Source of the DNA: Pelagibius marinus
GTDB lineage: Bacteria; Pseudomonadota; Alphaproteobacteria; Kiloniellales; Kiloniellaceae
Length of the DNA stretch: 64,000 bases
Direction of reading: 5' to 3'
Assembly: GCF_014925385.1 (NCBI RefSeq)
Contig: NZ_JACSDK010000015.1
Coordinates: 248,001 to 312,000 of the forward strand
The notes under the pieces are model-generated. The model was not told the DNA's origin and did no database searches. It saw only the letters and a list, made by a program, of their open reading frames with translations. Shown one piece after another: positions 53,658 to 62,085 of the stretch (within the stretch, counting starts at the first letter, position 1; every line of letters begins with the position of its first letter). The position numbers and the translations under genes were made by a program.

Positions 53658-54356
53658 TCAGCCCTGGTCGCCCTTGAGGACCGCCAGACAGACCTGGCGG
53701 CCATTCGGATAGACCGAGCGGCTCTCCGACGTCAACAGGCCGAGGTCCGGCTCCACGATGCGATCCGCGTAGCGGTCCAGCACGCGGGCGGTCATGTCGC
53801 CGTCCCAGGCCAGCATGCAAAACACCTCGTCCCCGTCCACGCGCCGGGTCATGTAGAAGCGGCCCTGCGGGTAGTAGGTGAGTGACAGCCGCACTTCGCG
53901 CGCAATCGGCAGCATCTTGGCGAGAAACATCGGGAGCCGTTGATCCACGTTGGGGAACAGATCGTTGGCGATGACCACGTCATAGGTGCCTTTAGGCGTG
54001 AATTCGTACCAGTCGACAACGTGAATATAGGGGCGGTCCGCCTGCCCGCGGGCCCTTTCCACCTCGGGCTCGTCGGAGTGGGCCATCAGGTCGACCAGCT
54101 CATAGCGCTGCCGTGCCGCGAGAAGGCGGGTCAGGCAGGTGACTCCCCCGCCAACGTCGAGGACCCGGCGCCCTTCATCGCCATGCAGAAGGTCGCCGTA
54201 GAGGCGCTCGAAGATCAGCCGCTTCGGCGCGCTGTCGCGCAGCCAGCGCTGGCAGACCAGTGCCTCGTCGCCCGCTTCGCTGCAGACATCCATCAACGCG
54301 CCGATGGGGTCGTCGACGAGAAAGCGCGAAACGGCGTCTTCAGTCAGAATCTCCAT
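53658..54356 (-). CDS. SAM-dependent methyltransferase-like protein
   Basis: A 232-residue protein with the Rossmann-type motif RVLDVGGGVTCLTRLLAARQ at about residue 64 and TYDVVIANDLFPNVDQRLPM near motif II. The long N-terminal helical part and C-terminal region (PNGRQVCLAVLKG) are not recognised. It may methylate a sugar of the polymer. It starts 11 bases after the sulfotransferase gene ends. Confidence 0.7.
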   Translation of the reverse strand: MEILTEDAVSRFLVDDPIGALMDVCSEAGDEALVCQRWLRDSAPKRLIFERLYGDLLHGDEGRRVLDVGGGVTCLTRLLAARQRYELVDLMAHSDEPEVERARGQADRPYIHVVDWYEFTPKGTYDVVIANDLFPNVDQRLPMFLAKMLPIAREVRLSLTYYPQGRFYMTRRVDGDEVFCMLAWDGDMTARVLDRYADRIVEPDLGLLTSESRSVYPNGRQVCLAVLKGDQG

Positions 54357-54367
54357 TGGCCCTCAAC

Positions 54368-55324
54368 TCACTTTCGCGCGGCATAGCTGTCGGCGGAAAG
54401 ACGTTCTACCTGCTCCGCCAGGTAGCGGTCTATCGCGTCGCCGTCCACCGCCGGCAGGTCGACCGCGCCGGAACGGCCGATTTCGATGTCACAGGCGCCT
54501 TCGACGGGGCTCCGCTCGAGGAAGCCGTCCAGGTCGGTCAGCACGGCTTCGGGGTCGTTGCAGAAGTCCTCGTACCAGATCTCCCGCCAGCGCCCCCCGG
54601 CATGCCGGGTCAGCCCTGCAGCGACGGCAGTGTTGAACGCGTGCTGGTTCTCCACGACCTGGGCCGCCGGGGCGAGCCGGCGCAGGTCCTCGACGTTGAC
54701 GGGCGTGGCCGAATTCCATTCCTGGGCCGAACCCTTGGTGTGATAGCGCGCCGCCAGGTCCGACTTGGCGGCGGCGCCCACGTCGCGCCGGATCCAGATG
54801 AAGCGCGCGCTCGGCAGCGCCTCGGCCAGGTAGGGGACGCGGAAGCAGTGCCAGGCGTTCTTGATCACCAGCGGCGCCGCGAACAAGGCCTCCGCCGCGG
54901 CGAGCGTCGCGAGGAAATGCGGCTCCATCCCTTCCAGAATGCGCGCACTGACCAGCGCGGAGGGATGCCCGCCGCCGAACCAGCGCGTCATCACCGCCGA
55001 GCCCTCCGACGGCTGGAACGGCCCCTCCGTCTTGCCGTAGCGGCTGTCATAGCGGATTTGCACCGGGAGCGACTTCTGGATGGAGAGCCCTACGATCGGC
55101 GTCTCGGCGAAACTGTCGTTGGTGAGGTTGGCGATAAAAGGCAGCGCGAAGCGGCTGCACAGCGCCTGGTAGAACACGGTGCTGCCGGTGCGTGGCGCCC
55201 CCAGGATGAAGATCGCCGTCGGCGCGGCGTCCCCCCGGGCGGAGAGCAGAGTCTGCAGCACCGCCTGCTCGGCGGGGTGCCCCTGTCCCCTCACGGCGGC
55301 TTCTCTAGGCACCGGTCCGGCCAT
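54368..55324 (-). CDS. sulfotransferase (copy 2)
   Basis: From 55324 (MAGPVPREAAVRGQG) the protein has 318 residues and overlaps the wzt 3' end by 20 bases. The 5'-phosphosulfate loop is clear in TAIFILGAPRTGSTVFYQAL, and RFIWIRRDVGAAAKSDLA matches the 3'-phosphate-binding region. It belongs to the sulfotransferase_3/Stf0-like group and would sulfate sugar hydroxyls using PAPS. It is not closely similar to copy 1. Confidence 0.8.
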   Translation of the reverse strand: MAGPVPREAAVRGQGHPAEQAVLQTLLSARGDAAPTAIFILGAPRTGSTVFYQALCSRFALPFIANLTNDSFAETPIVGLSIQKSLPVQIRYDSRYGKTEGPFQPSEGSAVMTRWFGGGHPSALVSARILEGMEPHFLATLAAAEALFAAPLVIKNAWHCFRVPYLAEALPSARFIWIRRDVGAAAKSDLAARYHTKGSAQEWNSATPVNVEDLRRLAPAAQVVENQHAFNTAVAAGLTRHAGGRWREIWYEDFCNDPEAVLTDLDGFLERSPVEGACDIEIGRSGAVDLPAVDGDAIDRYLAEQVERLSADSYAARK

Positions 55325-56669
55325 CGGTAGCCTTCGATGCAGCTGCGGCAAGCGCTCCGCCCTCCTCCGCCTGCCAGCGCCAGTCGGGCGTCAGGACAAT
55401 CCGGCTGGTGTCCCGGCGCTCCGACTTGACGCGGAACTGATATCCGCGGGACAGGATGTGGTAACGGTGTCCCTGTGTCGGCACCGCCGGGTCGTAATCG
55501 CGAAACAGGGCGGCCGACACGATGTACTTTCCCTGACCGATGGGATTGTCGCCGAGCCAGGCGATGACCCGGTGCTGAGCGCCGTCGCAGTCATAGCTGC
55601 GTTGCGGCTCGATCATCCGTCCGACGACGTCACCGCCCTCGTTGTACATGGTGAACAGGCAGGAACAGGGGAAGCTGCCGTTCTGGTCCGAGCTGACGGT
55701 GGCGGCGAAACCGATCGCCTCGCCGGTCTTGATGGTATCGACCGGCTTGCCGTTCGCGTCGACGACCTGCAGGCTGTCGATGCGCAGCGGCCCGCTGCCG
55801 CCCCAGTCGGCCCCGCTGCCTTCGCCGGTCCCCGTCTTCTCGAGGATCCACTGCGGCACTTCCTTCAGTCGGCCTGCCGGGGCGCCGGGCGCCGCACGGT
55901 CCTGCTCCAGATTGTTGATGAACTCCTCGTACTGGTTGACGATGTCGAGCGGCGCGCCGGCCGAGACGATCTTGCCGCCGTCCAGCCAGACCGCGCGGGT
56001 TGAGAACTGCAGGATCTGTGCCATCGAGTGCGAAACGATCAGCAGGGTGGCGCCGTCTTGCGTCAGCCGCCTGATCCGTTCGACCGATTTCCCTGCGAAG
56101 TAGGCATCGCCCGCACCCAGCACCTCGTCGATGATCACGATATCCGGCTTGATCGCCGTCGCCGCGGCGAACTGCAGACGCGTGCGCATGCCCAGCGAGT
56201 AGGTCTTGACCGGCTGGTCGATGAAGTCCTCAAGCTCGCAGAAGTCCAAAATATCGGCAACCGCCTCCTCCAGGGCGTCACCCGCCAGGCCGTTGTAGAC
56301 CAGCGATGCGCGGATGTTCTCCATGCCGGTGAACTCGCCGTGAAAGCCCAGCCCGGTCTGCATCAGCGCCTGCACCGCGCCGTCGACCTCGACACGGCCG
56401 GCTGTCGGCGCGAAGTTGCCCGTGATGAGCTTCAGCAGGGTGGTCTTTCCAGCGCCGTTACGGCCGACGATGCCGACCCGCTCGCCCCGCATCACGTCCA
56501 GGTCGATGCCGTCGAGCGCTGTGAAAGTCCTGTAGTTCACCCGCCGCCAGAACCGGAGCCGTGACAGGCCCATCACGTCGAGGGCCTGCTCCGACAGACT
56601 GCCGTACAGGCGATAGTCCTTGCGGATGCCGGACAGGCGAATGGCGGGCTGAGCGGCGGGATCAGGCAT
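55305..56669 (-). CDS. wzt: ABC transporter ATP-binding protein Wzt with C-terminal carbohydrate-binding extension
   Basis: From 56669 (MPDPAAQPAIRLSGIRKDYR) the product has 454 residues. Walker A is GRNGAGKTTLLK (about 69-80), the signature is SLGMRTRLQFAAA and Walker B is IVIIDEVLGAGD. Residues after about 265 form an extra domain starting near RLKEVPQWILEKTGTGEGS, similar in length to the Wzt-C domain that recognises the polymer end in O9a-type systems. It therefore exports a finished polysaccharide, with a terminal modification likely checked by that domain. It overlaps wzm by 8 bases. Confidence 0.88.
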   Translation of the reverse strand: MPDPAAQPAIRLSGIRKDYRLYGSLSEQALDVMGLSRLRFWRRVNYRTFTALDGIDLDVMRGERVGIVGRNGAGKTTLLKLITGNFAPTAGRVEVDGAVQALMQTGLGFHGEFTGMENIRASLVYNGLAGDALEEAVADILDFCELEDFIDQPVKTYSLGMRTRLQFAAATAIKPDIVIIDEVLGAGDAYFAGKSVERIRRLTQDGATLLIVSHSMAQILQFSTRAVWLDGGKIVSAGAPLDIVNQYEEFINNLEQDRAAPGAPAGRLKEVPQWILEKTGTGEGSGADWGGSGPLRIDSLQVVDANGKPVDTIKTGEAIGFAATVSSDQNGSFPCSCLFTMYNEGGDVVGRMIEPQRSYDCDGAQHRVIAWLGDNPIGQGKYIVSAALFRDYDPAVPTQGHRYHILSRGYQFRVKSERRDTSRIVLTPDWRWQAEEGGALAAAASKATDGRTGA

Positions 56670-57471
56670 AGTCGAAGAAGACCGTCTTGGCGCGGCTGAA
56701 CACGTAGGCGCCGAGCAGTAGGCTGGCGACGCTGAAGCCGAGCGCACCAAGGGCGATCGGCCAGTGAGGCAGGCTGCCGAGAACGATCAGACTCTGCAGG
56801 GAGACGATATAATAGGCCAGGGGATTGAAATAGAGCAGCACACGCAGGGCATCCGGCAGCATGTCCGGCGTGTAGGCGATCGGGCTGGCGACCAGCAGAA
56901 TGATCGTCACGTAAGTCAGCGCCTGCTGAATATCCTTCAGCACCAGGTTCGCCAGGGAGAGTATCCAGGTCAGGCCGGCGAGAAACATCATGAGCAGCAT
57001 CAGCACGACCGGCACCAGCAGCCAGGTCCAGGCGACCTTTCCCATGACCAGCGCGGCGGCCAGCACCAGCATGATGGCGATGGACGTGGTGATCAGCGAG
57101 GTCAGCACCTCGCGCAGCGGAACCAGCTCCGGCGGAAACACGGTGCTCAGCAGAATGCTCCGGTTGGCGGTCAGGGAAACAGCGCCCTGCGTCAGCCCCT
57201 GGCTGAAGTTGATCAGGGGGATCAGGCCGGAGAAAATATAGAGAACGTAGACTCCCGCCTCCATGTTCGCCGGCCGAATCCGGAAGACGACGAGATAGAC
57301 GGCGCTGTAAATCGCCAGCAGCAGGACCGGCCCGAGCACGAGCCACGCCAAGCCGAAGGCGGTTCCGGCGTAGCGCTGGCGCAGGGCGATGCGCACCGTC
57401 TGGGCGAGCATCGAGCGGCGGCTCCAGCTCACCCGCAACGGGTCGGCAAAGGCGGAAAAAGCCGCGCTCAT
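56662..57471 (-). CDS. wzm: ABC-2 type polysaccharide export permease Wzm
   Basis: A 269-residue integral membrane protein with about six helices, for example LAWLVLGPVLLLAIYSAVYL, TSLITTSIAIMLVLAAALVM, WLLVPVVLMLLMMFLAGLTW and AYYIVSLQSLIVLGSLPHW. The N-terminal amphipathic SRRSMLAQTVRIALRQRYAG is typical of O-antigen ABC-2 permeases. It forms the channel driven by the adjacent Wzt. Its start overlaps the stop of the aminotransferase gene (ATGA). Confidence 0.88.
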   Translation of the reverse strand: MSAAFSAFADPLRVSWSRRSMLAQTVRIALRQRYAGTAFGLAWLVLGPVLLLAIYSAVYLVVFRIRPANMEAGVYVLYIFSGLIPLINFSQGLTQGAVSLTANRSILLSTVFPPELVPLREVLTSLITTSIAIMLVLAAALVMGKVAWTWLLVPVVLMLLMMFLAGLTWILSLANLVLKDIQQALTYVTIILLVASPIAYTPDMLPDALRVLLYFNPLAYYIVSLQSLIVLGSLPHWPIALGALGFSVASLLLGAYVFSRAKTVFFDYA

Positions 57472-58628
57472 GCGCCGGCCACGCTGCTTGCCATCGCGCC
57501 GATGCCACTTCGGACGGCCGCGACGATGCGATCCTGGGTCGCCACATCCAGATAGGGATGCATGGGCAGGCTCAGCACCTGGGCGGCCAGGCGATCCGAG
57601 ACGGGCACGCCGCCAGGCACCGTGGGGTGCATGGCGTAGCCGGTCTGGCGGTTCAGCGGGATCGGATAATAGACCGCGGTCGGCACGCCCTTATCCTTGC
57701 AGGCCGCCGCAAGGGCGTCGCGGTCCGGGACCAGCAGCGTGTACTGCGCCCAGGCCGAGACGCAGCCTTCGGCGACACGGGGCAGCGTCACCGCGTTGAG
57801 CCCCTTCAGGGCTTCGGCGTAGCGCGCGGCCACCGCCTGGCGGTCGGCCAGCTCGTCCTCGAAGATCGCCAGTTTCTCCAGCAGGATCGCCGCCTGCAGG
57901 GTATCGAGGCGGGAGTTCAGGCCGATGCGCACGTTGTCGTACTTGTCGCCGCCCTTGCCGTGGAAGCGCAGGCTGCGCAGCAGTTCGGCTGTGGCGGCAT
58001 CGTCGGTGAACACCGCGCCGCCGTCGCCGTAGCAGCCCAGCGGCTTCGCCGGAAAGAAGCTGGTCGTCGTGTAGTCGCCCAGGCAGCCCACATGGCGGCC
58101 CCTGTAGGTACCGCCGAAACCCTGGGCAGCATCGTCCACCAGGGTCATGCCCTCGCGCACGCAGATCGCCGATAGGGCGTCGTGGTCGGCCGGATGGCCG
58201 AACAGGTCGACGGCAATGACCATGCGCGGCCTGAGGCCCAGGCGCCTGGCTTCGGCGACTCCGGCCTCCAGGCTGGCCGGGTCGAGGTTGAAGTCGGCCT
58301 CGCGCACGTCCACGAACAGCGGCGTGGCGCCAGTCGGGGGCACCACCTCCGCGGTGGCGACGAAGGTGAAGGCGGGAACGAAGACGGCATCGCCCGGCCC
58401 CACACCCTCGGCCATCATCACCAGCTGCAGGGCATCGGTACCGTTGGCGCAGGTGACGCAATGGGCGGCGCCACAGAAGGCGGCCAGCCTCTGCTCCAGC
58501 TCCGCAACCTCCGGTCCCAGGATGTAGGTGCCATGGGACAGCACCCGGCCGATGGCCTGGCTGAGCCGCTCGCCCAGGCGACGCTGCTGGGCGGCCAGGT
58601 CGATGAAAGCGATGGGCGAACCACTCAT
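57468..58628 (-). CDS. wlbC: DegT/DnrJ/EryC1 family aminotransferase, WlbC/WbpE-like
   Basis: The start at 58628 ([20 protein letters not shown]) overlaps the wlbB stop and gives 386 residues. The PLP lysine is in [20 protein letters not shown] (about residue 185) and [16 protein letters not shown] supplies the cofactor aspartate region. WlbC/WbpE enzymes transaminate UDP-3-keto-GlcNAcA to UDP-GlcNAc3N-A using glutamate; the pairing with wlbA and wlbB genes is diagnostic. Catalysis is therefore well supported by context. Confidence 0.87.
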   Translation of the reverse strand: MSGSPIAFIDLAAQQRRLGERLSQAIGRVLSHGTYILGPEVAELEQRLAAFCGAAHCVTCANGTDALQLVMMAEGVGPGDAVFVPAFTFVATAEVVPPTGATPLFVDVREADFNLDPASLEAGVAEARRLGLRPRMVIAVDLFGHPADHDALSAICVREGMTLVDDAAQGFGGTYRGRHVGCLGDYTTTSFFPAKPLGCYGDGGAVFTDDAATAELLRSLRFHGKGGDKYDNVRIGLNSRLDTLQAAILLEKLAIFEDELADRQAVAARYAEALKGLNAVTLPRVAEGCVSAWAQYTLLVPDRDALAAACKDKGVPTAVYYPIPLNRQTGYAMHPTVPGGVPVSDRLAAQVLSLPMHPYLDVATQDRIVAAVRSGIGAMASSVAGA

Positions 58629-59212
58629 CGGCCGATCCCCTCCCCGATCTCTTCCAGGGTCTCCGGGCCGGTCAGCCGATAGCGGCTGTCGTCGAGGGGG
58701 CAGACCAGGTCGTCGCCCAGACGGCCACCGGCCTTGCTCATCCAGCCGATCCGCCTGGCCGGCACGCCCGCCATCAGCGCAAAGGCAGGAACGTCCCTGG
58801 TCACCACGGCGCCGGCCGCGATGAAGCAATAGGCGCCCAGCCGGTGTCCGCATACGATCGTCGCGTTGGCGCCGATCGTTGCGCCCCGTTCGACAACGGT
58901 GGGCTGATATTCGCTCTTGCGCTCGATCTCGGCGCGCGGATTGACGACGTTGGTGAAGACGCAGGACGGACCGCAGAACACACCGTCTTCCAGGGTGATG
59001 TCGTCGTAGACGGACACGTTGTTCTGGATCTTGACCTTGTTGCCGAGGATCACACGGTTGCCGATGAACACGTTCTGTCCCAGAGAGCAGTTCTCACCGA
59101 TAACGGCGCCGCCGCAGACATGGACCCAGTGCCAGACGCGGCTGCCGGCGCCGATACGCGCGCCCTCATCGACGATCGCGGTGGGGTGGATGCTGGCTTC
59201 CGGCAGGCTCAT
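58625..59212 (-). CDS. wlbB: left-handed beta-helix N-acetyltransferase, WlbB/WbpD-like
   Basis: From 59212 ([20 protein letters not shown]) the protein has 195 residues. Hexapeptide repeats are visible throughout ([40 protein letters not shown]). The conserved [20 protein letters not shown] and [13 protein letters not shown] are typical of the WlbB group, which acetylates the 3-amino group of UDP-GlcNAc3N-A with acetyl-CoA. The start overlaps the wlbA stop by 4 bases. Confidence 0.88.
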   Translation of the reverse strand: MSLPEASIHPTAIVDEGARIGAGSRVWHWVHVCGGAVIGENCSLGQNVFIGNRVILGNKVKIQNNVSVYDDITLEDGVFCGPSCVFTNVVNPRAEIERKSEYQPTVVERGATIGANATIVCGHRLGAYCFIAAGAVVTRDVPAFALMAGVPARRIGWMSKAGGRLGDDLVCPLDDSRYRLTGPETLEEIGEGIGR

Positions 59213-60144
59213 CGGGCGTCCGGAACCATCGGGTGCCGTTCGCCGCGGCCCGGCTCGATATCGGCCGTGCGCATCGCCGACACCATCTCGATCGACGGGC
59301 GCACCGCTTCCAGGCCGAAGCCCTTGCCGGCGAGGATCGCCTCGTAGCTCGCGGTGTGCAAATCGGTGAAACCGGCGGAAAACTCTACGTCCTCGCCGTC
59401 GACGGTGACCGCGCGATAGGTCGACTGACCCTCGGCGAGCCCCGGCAGCAGATCGTTGCGGTCGACGGAGAGGAACCAGCGGATATCGGCCTTCTCGCAT
59501 TCGATGAAGCCCGCCATCTGGCGCTCGTTCCTGAGATGCAGGGCGCTGTCGGTGACAGCGCCGAAAACGAAGCTCAGCATATCGAAGAAATGCACCCCGA
59601 TGTTGGTGCCGACGCCGCCCGACTTCTTGTCGTCGCCCTTCCAGGACTGGTGGTACCAGCGCCCGCGCGACGTGACGTAGGAGAGGTTCACCGAGTGGCG
59701 CCTATCGGAGGCATCCACCTTCTGTTTCAGCGCGATGATCGCAGGATGAAGGCGCAATTGCAGGATGGTATTGATCCGGCGCCCGGTGCTTGCCTCGATC
59801 TCGGCGAGGCCATCGAGGTTCCACGGATTGAGCACCAGCGGCTTCTCGCAGATGGCGTCGCAGTCGGATCGCAGGGCGAAGCGCACATGGGCATCGTGCA
59901 GATAGTTCGGCGAACAGATGCTGACATAGTCGATGCGCTCGCCGCTGCGGTGCTGCTTGTCGATATAACGATCGAAGCGCTCGAACTCGGTGAAGAAGTG
60001 AGCCTCGGGAAAATGGCTGTCCATGATGCCGACGGAGTCGTTGGGGTCGATTGCGGCCTTCAAGTCGCCGCCCACGGCGCGCATGGCCTTCATATGACGG
60101 GGCGCGACGAAGCCGGCGGCACCGATGAGTGCGAAATTGGTCAC
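59209..60144 (-). CDS. wlbA: Gfo/Idh/MocA oxidoreductase, WlbA/WbpB-like
   Basis: A 311-residue NAD-dependent dehydrogenase. The N-terminal [40 protein letters not shown] and [20 protein letters not shown] (catalytic Lys) are followed by [40 protein letters not shown] and [17 protein letters not shown], matching recalled WlbA sequences closely. It oxidises UDP-GlcNAcA to the 3-keto form that WlbC aminates. The UDP-GlcNAc 6-dehydrogenase that makes its substrate is not in this window. Confidence 0.9.
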   Translation of the reverse strand: MTNFALIGAAGFVAPRHMKAMRAVGGDLKAAIDPNDSVGIMDSHFPEAHFFTEFERFDRYIDKQHRSGERIDYVSICSPNYLHDAHVRFALRSDCDAICEKPLVLNPWNLDGLAEIEASTGRRINTILQLRLHPAIIALKQKVDASDRRHSVNLSYVTSRGRWYHQSWKGDDKKSGGVGTNIGVHFFDMLSFVFGAVTDSALHLRNERQMAGFIECEKADIRWFLSVDRNDLLPGLAEGQSTYRAVTVDGEDVEFSAGFTDLHTASYEAILAGKGFGLEAVRPSIEMVSAMRTADIEPGRGERHPMVPDAR

Positions 60145-60265
60145 GGAGTAAGGGCCCTCTTCCTCTGCATATCAGTTTGTTTTTCCCATGCTACCGCACT
60201 CCGGGTGACGGCAGTTTCGCCTCCCGAAGCGGCGACTCCAGGTCCGGCGGTCGGCGCCACGCGCT

Positions 60266-60781
60266 TCAGGCGGCAGCCAGAGCCTCCGGGTCGATCAGGG
60301 CGCGCACCTTGCGCCCCAGGAAGTCGATGAGAACCAGTGCCCGCTCGTTCTCCTTCAAACCCTCGTAAAGCCCGAGGAAGCTCTCAAACGCGCCCTCGGT
60401 GATGCGTACCTTGTCACCGCTCTTCAGATGGTGTTGCGGCTCGAGACGGACGCAGCCGTCCTCGCCCTCGCGCGCGCGCAGCGCGTCGATCACGGCCTCG
60501 GGCACCGCGATGGGTGCATCCGCCGCGGCAACCAGCCTGATGACGCCCAGAGTCGAATTGATGGCGCGCCAACCCTGGCGGCCGGCATCGACGGCGACGA
60601 AGAGATAACCGGAAAAAAGCGGGCGGGCGACCCTTTCCGTCCTGCGGGCGTGGCGGCGCAGGCGGGCATACTTCGGCAGGTAGACGGCATAGCCCTGGCG
60701 GCGCAGGTTGAAGGCCGCCTTGTCTTCCTGGCCGGGCTTGGCCTGCACCGCATGCCAGCGCATGTCCTCGCCCGCTGTCAT
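60266..60781 (-). CDS. NusG-like specialised transcription antiterminator (RfaH/UpxY type)
   Basis: A 171-residue protein with the N-terminal NGN domain (MRWHAVQAKPGQEDKAAFNL, RQGYAVYLPKYARLRRHARR, ARPLFSGYLFVAVDAGRQG) and a C-terminal KOW domain (SGDKVRITEGAFESFLGLYE). As a specialised NusG paralogue it should help RNA polymerase read through the long polysaccharide operon. Its start overlaps the stop of the winged-helix regulator gene (ATGA), so the two form the head of the leftward transcript. No ops or JUMPStart element was recognised. Confidence 0.87.
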   Translation of the reverse strand: MTAGEDMRWHAVQAKPGQEDKAAFNLRRQGYAVYLPKYARLRRHARRTERVARPLFSGYLFVAVDAGRQGWRAINSTLGVIRLVAAADAPIAVPEAVIDALRAREGEDGCVRLEPQHHLKSGDKVRITEGAFESFLGLYEGLKENERALVLIDFLGRKVRALIDPEALAAA

Positions 60782-61440
60782 GCTTCGCCGTCGCTCTGTT
60801 TCGCCGCGGCAATGGCCTGGGCGAGGATGTCCGGCACCAGCACCCTTGCCGCCCCCAGTTCAGCCACGGCCACGTCATGGGCCGTCTGGGCATCCACGAT
60901 GTGGGTGATCAGCGCGCCGTCGAAGGGTTCGGTCACCGCGCTGAAATTCGCGACCAGCGGCAGGGATGCGAAGGTCCCTTCGCCGCTGTCAGCGGAGTCA
61001 TCGACCAGCGCCACGATGCGCAGCGGATGGTGCAGTGTGCAGACCAGCGCGATCTCCGCCATATCGCTGCGCCCGATCAGAACCAGCGATTTCCAGCCCC
61101 TGGCCGCCGCCATGCCCAGCGCCTCGTCGCAGGAAGACCGCGCCTGGCGGAAGAAATCGAGGGAATCGCGCAGGTAGGTCGCGGTGAGGCGCGACTTCTC
61201 GGCGAAACCCTTGGGGGTCAGGTAATAGGCGTAGCGCCGCTTCGGCACCTGCTGAACCTTGATCAGCCCCTTGTTGACGCAGCGCTTGAGATAGGCGTTG
61301 ACCAGGCCGACGGCGATGCCGAGATCGGCGGCGATGCGGCGCTGGGTAACCGCACGATCACCGTCGACGGCATTCAGCACGCCCAGCGTGATGCGGGTCG
61401 ACGCCTGCTGATGCTCGTCCGGAGTCTCGGAACTGGCCAT
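60778..61440 (-). CDS. winged-helix regulator with C-terminal Rossmann-like domain
   Basis: A 220-residue protein. The N-terminal winged helix reads TQRRIAADLGIAVGLVNAYL and GLIKVQQVPKRRYAYYLTP. After a helical linker, the C-terminal half (about residues 130-215) has a Rossmann-like start GWKSLVLIGRSDMAEIALVC with LRIVALVDDSADSG, the form seen in the sugar-nucleotide/CoA-binding domain that precedes PglD-type acetyltransferases. It may sense a pathway intermediate. Two related palindromes lie 54-90 bases upstream of its start, so it is likely autoregulated and controls the operon. Confidence 0.78.
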   Translation of the reverse strand: MASSETPDEHQQASTRITLGVLNAVDGDRAVTQRRIAADLGIAVGLVNAYLKRCVNKGLIKVQQVPKRRYAYYLTPKGFAEKSRLTATYLRDSLDFFRQARSSCDEALGMAAARGWKSLVLIGRSDMAEIALVCTLHHPLRIVALVDDSADSGEGTFASLPLVANFSAVTEPFDGALITHIVDAQTAHDVAVAELGAARVLVPDILAQAIAAAKQSDGEA

Positions 61441-61493
61441 TTTCCTCCACGCCCCGCCAAGAGACGAAGGCCGCTGCCGTCGGCATAGTCAAA

Positions 61494-61530
61494 TTCACGG
61501 CGTGAACATATACTTTGTTCATCGCGTGAA
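61494..61530. promoter_or_regulatory. pair of palindromic operator sites upstream of the polysaccharide operon
   Basis: TTCACGGCGTGAA (61494-61506) is a perfect 13-base palindrome, and TTCATCGCGTGAA (61518-61530) is a closely related imperfect copy matching it at 11 of 13 positions. Their centres are 24 bases apart, close to two helical turns. They lie in a locally AT-rich spacer with ACATATACTTTG between them, in front of the winged-helix gene. Confidence 0.7.
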
Positions 61531-62085
61531 TGTCAAATGGCCGCGCCTCTCGGCTGTGAATCTGGCGGAATTCCTATATTTTTGCTCCAAGTGTGGGCAC
61601 CCTCGCCGAGCGTTGCGGCGCAGTCGGATTCGTCGCTGGCATTGATTGTCCTGGTCACCCTCGCGAGGTCGGGCTCCACGCCCGACGCGCTTGCGGAACC
61701 CGCATTCGGCGAATTATAGACTTAATTATACTCGTTAAAAGCGAGGACCGATCGGCAGGAGCACCGAAATTGGAACACGGCTGAAAACCCTCCGCAGGCG
61801 AGATCGCCTGAGCAATCCGCAAGCAGGCTATTGATTCGGTGTTCGGACTAATCGACCAGGCATGAGGGCTCAGGCAATTCCTGCTGTGCGGTACCGACAA
61901 AGCGAAGGCCGCATGGGCGACAGTCCGTATCGCTCACAACATCCTCAAGCTCGCAGCGGCTGCTTGACAATGATCATCGAATCAAACTCAGATCAGCGTC
62001 GCACTCATTGGAAACCCCCCTCGCTTATGCTTGTTCTCGATGCGGGTTCCTGCATTAGAACTAAAAAAAACAGGTTCAAAACATC
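61531..62085. other. divergent intergenic region
   Basis: About 550 bases without a supported gene. GC is lower than in neighbouring coding DNA; a run near 61715-61740 (TTATAGACTTAATTATACTC) is markedly AT-rich. It should hold the promoter of the rightward glycosyltransferase. No other structure was recognised. Confidence 0.5.
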
